NCBI GenBank assembly: GCA_035540675.1
Contig: DATLGB010000218.1
Span: 9,938 to 73,937 of the forward strand
Length of the DNA: 64,000 nt
Source of the DNA: DATLGB01 sp035540675
GTDB taxonomy: Bacteria; Actinomycetota; Thermoleophilia; Solirubrobacterales; Solirubrobacteraceae
Direction: 5' to 3'
In this document: piece after piece, positions 62,789 to 64,000 of the stretch
Position numbering within the stretch: the stretch's first letter is position 1
Layout: each line of letters opens with the position of its first letter
Position numbers and translations under genes: made by a program
The notes under the pieces: generated by a model
What the model was told of the DNA's origin: nothing
The model's database searches: none
The model's input: only the letters and a program-made list of their open reading frames with translations

Positions 62789-64000
62789 TCAGCGCGGGAG
62801 ACTCATGTGGTCCATCGCGATGTACTCGGCGTCACGACCGACACCGGAGAGCAGGCCGGACTTGAACGTGTGCATCCAGTGCAGGCCGAGGAAGTAGAGC
62901 CCCGGCACCTGCGTGACCCCGCGCCGTTGGACCGGCCGGCCCGCCGGATCCAGGACGGGAGCCTCCAGCCAGCCGTAGTCGTAGTCGTAGCCCGTGGCCC
63001 AGATGATCGCGGCGATGCGCTCGCGCCGCAGGTCGAGGGACTCGAGCTCGCGGACGGTCGCCGGAAGGGTCGGCGTCGCGCCGGGATGCTCCTCGGCGAG
63101 GTCCAGATCCGGGTTCGCAGCCGCGAAGTCGCGGGCGGCGGCCAGGAAGGCGGAACACGCCGCGTCGGCTTCGTCGAGGATCGCGTTGGCGTTCTGCGCG
63201 AGGATCAGCGTGCCGTCGGAGGCGCCGACGACGCGGCCGATCACGTGGGCGCCGTCGGCGGCCATCTGGCGCACGTTGACGTCGTAGCCGCCACTGACTC
63301 CGGTGACGACGACCGACGGAGGCCACTGCCGGCCCGGGAAGCTGTCGATCGTCTGGTCGAATCGACCCATCTCCTCCAGCCACCAGCAGACGTCCTTGCC
63401 GCGGAACCGCCGCGGGACGCGCCGGTGCCTGGACACCGACAGGAACACCGTCCGGCCGGCCCGCAGCAGCTCGTCCGCGATCTGGCAGCCGGACGCGCCG
63501 CTGCCCACGACGAGCACGGCCCCGTCGGGCAGGTCCTCCGGGCGGCGGTAGCGCGTCGGATCGAGCTGCAGCACGGATGCCGCGACGTCCCCCGCGAGCT
63601 TCGGGATGCGCGGGCGCTGAAACGGCCCGGTCGCCACGACGACGGAGCGGGCGTGGATCGTCCCCTCCGGAACGGACAGCACGAACCCGTCGTCGTCCCC
63701 GCGCAGCCGGGTGACCTCGGTGCGCTCCCGCACCGGCGCGCGCGTGCGCGCCGCGTAGTCCTCGACGACACGCAGGATCTCGCGCCAGTGCGCGAAGCCG
63801 TCGGGATCGTCGCCGGAGTAGGCGTAGCCCGGCAGCTCGATCGACCCGTTCGGGAACTGGAAGCGCAGCGACTCCCAGCGCTCGGTGCGCCAGCGTTCGG
63901 CGACCTCCCTTCGCTCCAGCACCACGTGCTCGCGCCCACGCCGCTGCAGCACGGCGCTCATGGCGAGCCCGGCCTGACCGCCGCCGACGATCACGGCGTC
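62789..64000 (-). CDS. FAD-dependent monooxygenase (partial, start beyond window)
   Basis: At least 404 residues of a flavin-binding monooxygenase-type protein. The N-terminal dinucleotide-binding GGGQAG is at the window edge (VIVGGGQAGLAM) and a second GxGxxG (VVGSGASGCQIADEL) marks the NADPH site. The phrase FPGRQWPP and WATGYDYDYGWLEAP fit the family. The start codon lies beyond 64000. Likely soluble. Substrate unknown. Confidence 0.9.
   Translation of the reverse strand, partial: DAVIVGGGQAGLAMSAVLQRRGREHVVLERREVAERWRTERWESLRFQFPNGSIELPGYAYSGDDPDGFAHWREILRVVEDYAARTRAPVRERTEVTRLRGDDDGFVLSVPEGTIHARSVVVATGPFQRPRIPKLAGDVAASVLQLDPTRYRRPEDLPDGAVLVVGSGASGCQIADELLRAGRTVFLSVSRHRRVPRRFRGKDVCWWLEEMGRFDQTIDSFPGRQWPPSVVVTGVSGGYDVNVRQMAADGAHVIGRVVGASDGTLILAQNANAILDEADAACSAFLAAARDFAAANPDLDLAEEHPGATPTLPATVRELESLDLRRERIAAIIWATGYDYDYGWLEAPVLDPAGRPVQRRGVTQVPGLYFLGLHWMHTFKSGLLSGVGRDAEYIAMDHMSLPR

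Overview
The window is very GC-rich (codon third positions are almost all G or C), densely packed and free of insertion sequences, phage genes or CRISPR arrays. Gene content fits a Gram-positive actinobacterium of the Thermoleophilia/Solirubrobacterales type. Pointers are a rod-shape operon with rng at its end, a DUF2510 tail, an F420-type LLM oxidoreductase, many GTG starts with 4-bp GTGA/ATGA overlaps, and a large set of secreted Arg-rich proteins with Gly-X-Y or Asp-rich repeats. This assignment is inference from gene content and composition; no rRNA is present to confirm it.

Layout. Bases 1-7451 (minus strand) hold the elongasome operon mreB-mreC-mreD-mrdA-rodA, followed by rng (RNase G, cut by the window edge). 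Bases 7597-16423 hold housekeeping genes: maf (apparent CTG start), ndk, a double zinc-ribbon membrane protein, a 39-residue membrane peptide overlapping valS, then clpX and tig with no clpP between them. An unusual OmpA-domain protein with an N-terminal GNRAV motif sits among them. Bases 17381-21173 are a zinc uptake operon with two permeases, facing a Fur/Zur-type regulator across a clear operator. Bases 21226-28006 are mixed small genes, a tRNA-His, a collagen-like secreted protein, fructosamine kinase, low-molecular-weight phosphatase, cold-shock protein and HIT protein. Bases 28084-36899 hold a GIY-YIG protein, a RecQ-phosphoribosyltransferase fusion, a dual-receiver EAL protein, a membrane-anchored zincin, a J-domain protein, azlCD, an LLM oxidoreductase, an RDD/DUF2510 protein and a beta-carbonic anhydrase.

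Bases 36912-41853 include a second GNRAV-motif protein with a peptidoglycan-binding-like tail, a TetR/methyltransferase pair divergent around a 30-bp palindrome, an RTX-like secreted protein, a TRIC channel, a sulfotransferase and an M23 peptidase. Bases 41924-62743 are dominated by secreted proteins: a two-gene unit of a secreted protein plus an ECF sigma factor fused to a zinc-finger and membrane segment, phosphate-scavenging enzymes (5'-nucleotidase family and PhoX-like), Asp-rich repeat proteins, a CocE-type hydrolase, two LVIVD-type proteins, an L,D-transpeptidase and a trypsin-like protease split by a frameshift. A flavin monooxygenase runs off the right edge.

Most notable: two proteins far apart share the short N-terminal GNRAV motif and each ends in a peptidoglycan-binding-type domain, without a signal peptide. 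This motif is associated with cargo of extracellular contractile injection systems, so these may be peptidoglycan-targeting cargo or relatives of such proteins. Others are the sigma/anti-sigma-like/membrane fusion, the in-frame palindromic insert with rare codons inside valS, the CTG start of maf directly after the ndk stop, and families of secreted proteins sharing head domains, Asp-rich repeats and an Arg-rich C-terminal beta domain.
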